From assembly GCA_020410825.1 (NCBI GenBank), contig CP084576.1, positions 186,001-250,000 of the forward strand: a stretch of DNA of 64,000 nt, read 5' to 3'. The position numbers and the translations under genes were made by a program. Of the stretch, positions 62,741-64,000 are shown piece after piece. This DNA comes from Candidatus Megaera endosymbiont of Mesostigma viride (GTDB lineage: Bacteria > Pseudomonadota > Alphaproteobacteria > Rickettsiales > Rickettsiaceae). The notes beneath the pieces are model-generated. The model made no database searches, was not told the origin of the DNA, and saw only the letters and a program-made list of their open reading frames with translations. How positions within the stretch are numbered: the first letter of the stretch is position 1; every line of letters starts with the position of its first letter.

Positions 62741-64000
62741 ATGAGTCTCGATATTGATATAATTATTTTTATAGCGTTTTTGGTTACCAACCTTGTTGTG
62801 GGGCTTGCTTACGGCCGGGAAGTAAAAACGATTAGTGACTATTCCTTAGGCGGCAGAAATTTTTCTACAGGGGCTCTAGTTTCTACTATAGTTGCAACTT
62901 GTGTTACGGGCAGTGGATTTTTTATAATTCTTACAAAAACCTATTCTGATGGTTTGTATTATCTTATTCCTACTGTTTTTATAATTATTCAAATGTTTAT
63001 TACAGTTTACTTCCTGATACCTAGAATGGGAGAGTTTTTGGGGAATGTTTCGGTAGCAGAAGCAATGGGTGATATCTATGGTAAAGAAATACGATTGATA
63101 ACAGCGATTTGTGGTATCCTTAAAATGGTAGGAGGAATTGCCGTACAGTTTAAGGTATTTGGCAATATATTTAATTATTTCTTAGGAATGGATTCTACTT
63201 ATGCAATCCTTTTAGCATCAGCAATTGTTGTGGTATATTCTTCTTTTGGTGGTATTAGAGCTGTAACTTATACTGATGTAATACAATTTATTACTTTTGG
63301 TTTTGTTGTTCCGTTGATAGGAGTGGTTCTATGGAATCATATTTACAATAACAATATTGCGTTTAGTGAAATAATAGAAAATTCTAATTTTGATTATAAA
63401 AAAGTATTGGATATTGGTAACCCCAAATTATGGGACATGATACCATTAATTCTTTATTTTATTATGCCTTCTACAGATCCTACCTCTTTTCAAAGGATTT
63501 CTATGGGACGTGATATTTACCAAGCAAGAAAGGCCTGGTTTATTGCGGCAATTTTGTTTGGTTTGGTAACTCTTTCCATATGCTGGATTCCATTTTTGCT
63601 TACACTTCTAGAACCAGGACTGCAACATAATCAAGTAGTTAATTATTTAGTAGATAACTATACTTTTGTAGGCTTAAAAGGCTTAATGATAATAGGGATA
63701 GCGGCTATGGCCATGTCTACTGCGGATTCACGTATTAATGCCGCAGCAGTACTATTTGCCAATGATATTGGAAAAACTTTTAACATAAAAATAAATGAAC
63801 TAGTTTTATCTAAATTATTCTCTTTAGTATTAGGTATTTTTGCTACCTATCTGGCAATTATAAAAACTGATTTGCTTAGTATTAGTAATGACTTCAGCAA
63901 GTTTTTATTTACCAATTGTAACTGTGCCCTTATTACTAGCCATTTTTGGTTTTCGTAGCACAAAAAAGTCAGTGTCGGCAGCAATGGTGGCAGGTTTTTT
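62741..64000 (+). CDS. Sodium:solute symporter family protein, frameshifted and partial
   Basis: Membrane transporter of the SSS family (PutP-like). Around ten hydrophobic helices are visible, with LVVGLAYGREVKTISDYSLG, ATCVTGSGFFIILTKTYSDG and MAMSTADSRINAAAVLFAND, all characteristic. The frame stops at 63958 with a non-membrane ending (FTNCNCALITSHFW). Dropping one A near 63884 joins it to VMTSASFYLPIVTVPLLL, which stays open to the window end. So there is a one-base insertion, real or a sequence error. The downstream part lies outside the window; in some relatives such proteins carry a histidine kinase. Substrate unknown. Confidence 0.8.

Overview
The window looks like chromosome of an obligate intracellular alphaproteobacterium of the order Rickettsiales, most probably family Rickettsiaceae. 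The reasons are low G+C (roughly one third by eye), rickettsial gene orders (rpsL-rpsG-fusA-tRNA-Trp-secE-nusG-rplKAJL-rpoBC; recA-fabG-acpP-fabF), DivK/PleD cell-cycle regulators, and ankyrin, TPR and acidic tandem-repeat proteins scattered between housekeeping genes. Species cannot be assigned from the sequence alone. I saw no phage, insertion sequence, CRISPR array or rRNA gene.

Layout. 1-3.1 kb: a membrane-anchored glutamate-synthase-like protein, a PAP2 phosphatase and a metallo-beta-lactamase-fold hydrolase. 3.1-18.4 kb: a long plus-strand translation/transcription block (S12, S7, EF-G, tRNA-Trp, SecE, NusG, L11, L1, L10, L7/L12, RpoB, RpoC) with attenuator-like hairpins after rplL, rpoB and rpoC. 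18.4-26.0 kb: a minus-strand run with a TPR protein, RecG, GroEL/GroES behind a heat-shock-like promoter, and a glycosyltransferase. 26.0-31.7 kb: HolC, DivK-PleD, MurJ-TraX, L33 (57 codons), S16 and tRNA-Thr. 31.9-40.3 kb: the accessory part, with a glutamate-rich tandem-repeat protein split by a one-base insertion, Pth and L25, then an ankyrin-type protein preceded by a small coiled-coil protein. 40.4-48.1 kb: DnaE, a candidate structured RNA with its own promoter and terminator, RecA, and the FabG-AcpP-FabF fatty-acid genes. 48.1-54.5 kb: a decayed GNAT acetyltransferase, KdsA-SecG-TpiA, a PpiD-like chaperone and ParC. 54.7-64.0 kb: an unknown protein that seems recently truncated, a threonine dehydratase-like enzyme, Lon, a stomatin-like protein, the start of the division/cell-wall cluster (MraZ-RsmH-FtsL) behind five phased MraZ-type boxes, and a frameshifted sodium:solute symporter running off the end.

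Together the conserved genes cover ribosome and RNA polymerase synthesis, protein export, proteostasis (GroESL, Lon), DNA replication and repair (DnaE, HolC, RecA, RecG, ParC), c-di-GMP signalling, fatty acids, Kdo for LPS, and early cell-wall/division functions. The less explained material is the RNA candidate at 44.06-44.27 kb, the repeat protein and its frameshift, the ankyrin/coiled-coil pair, the truncated unknown protein with a palindrome over its promoter, and several genes caught in decay. That pattern fits ongoing reductive evolution.
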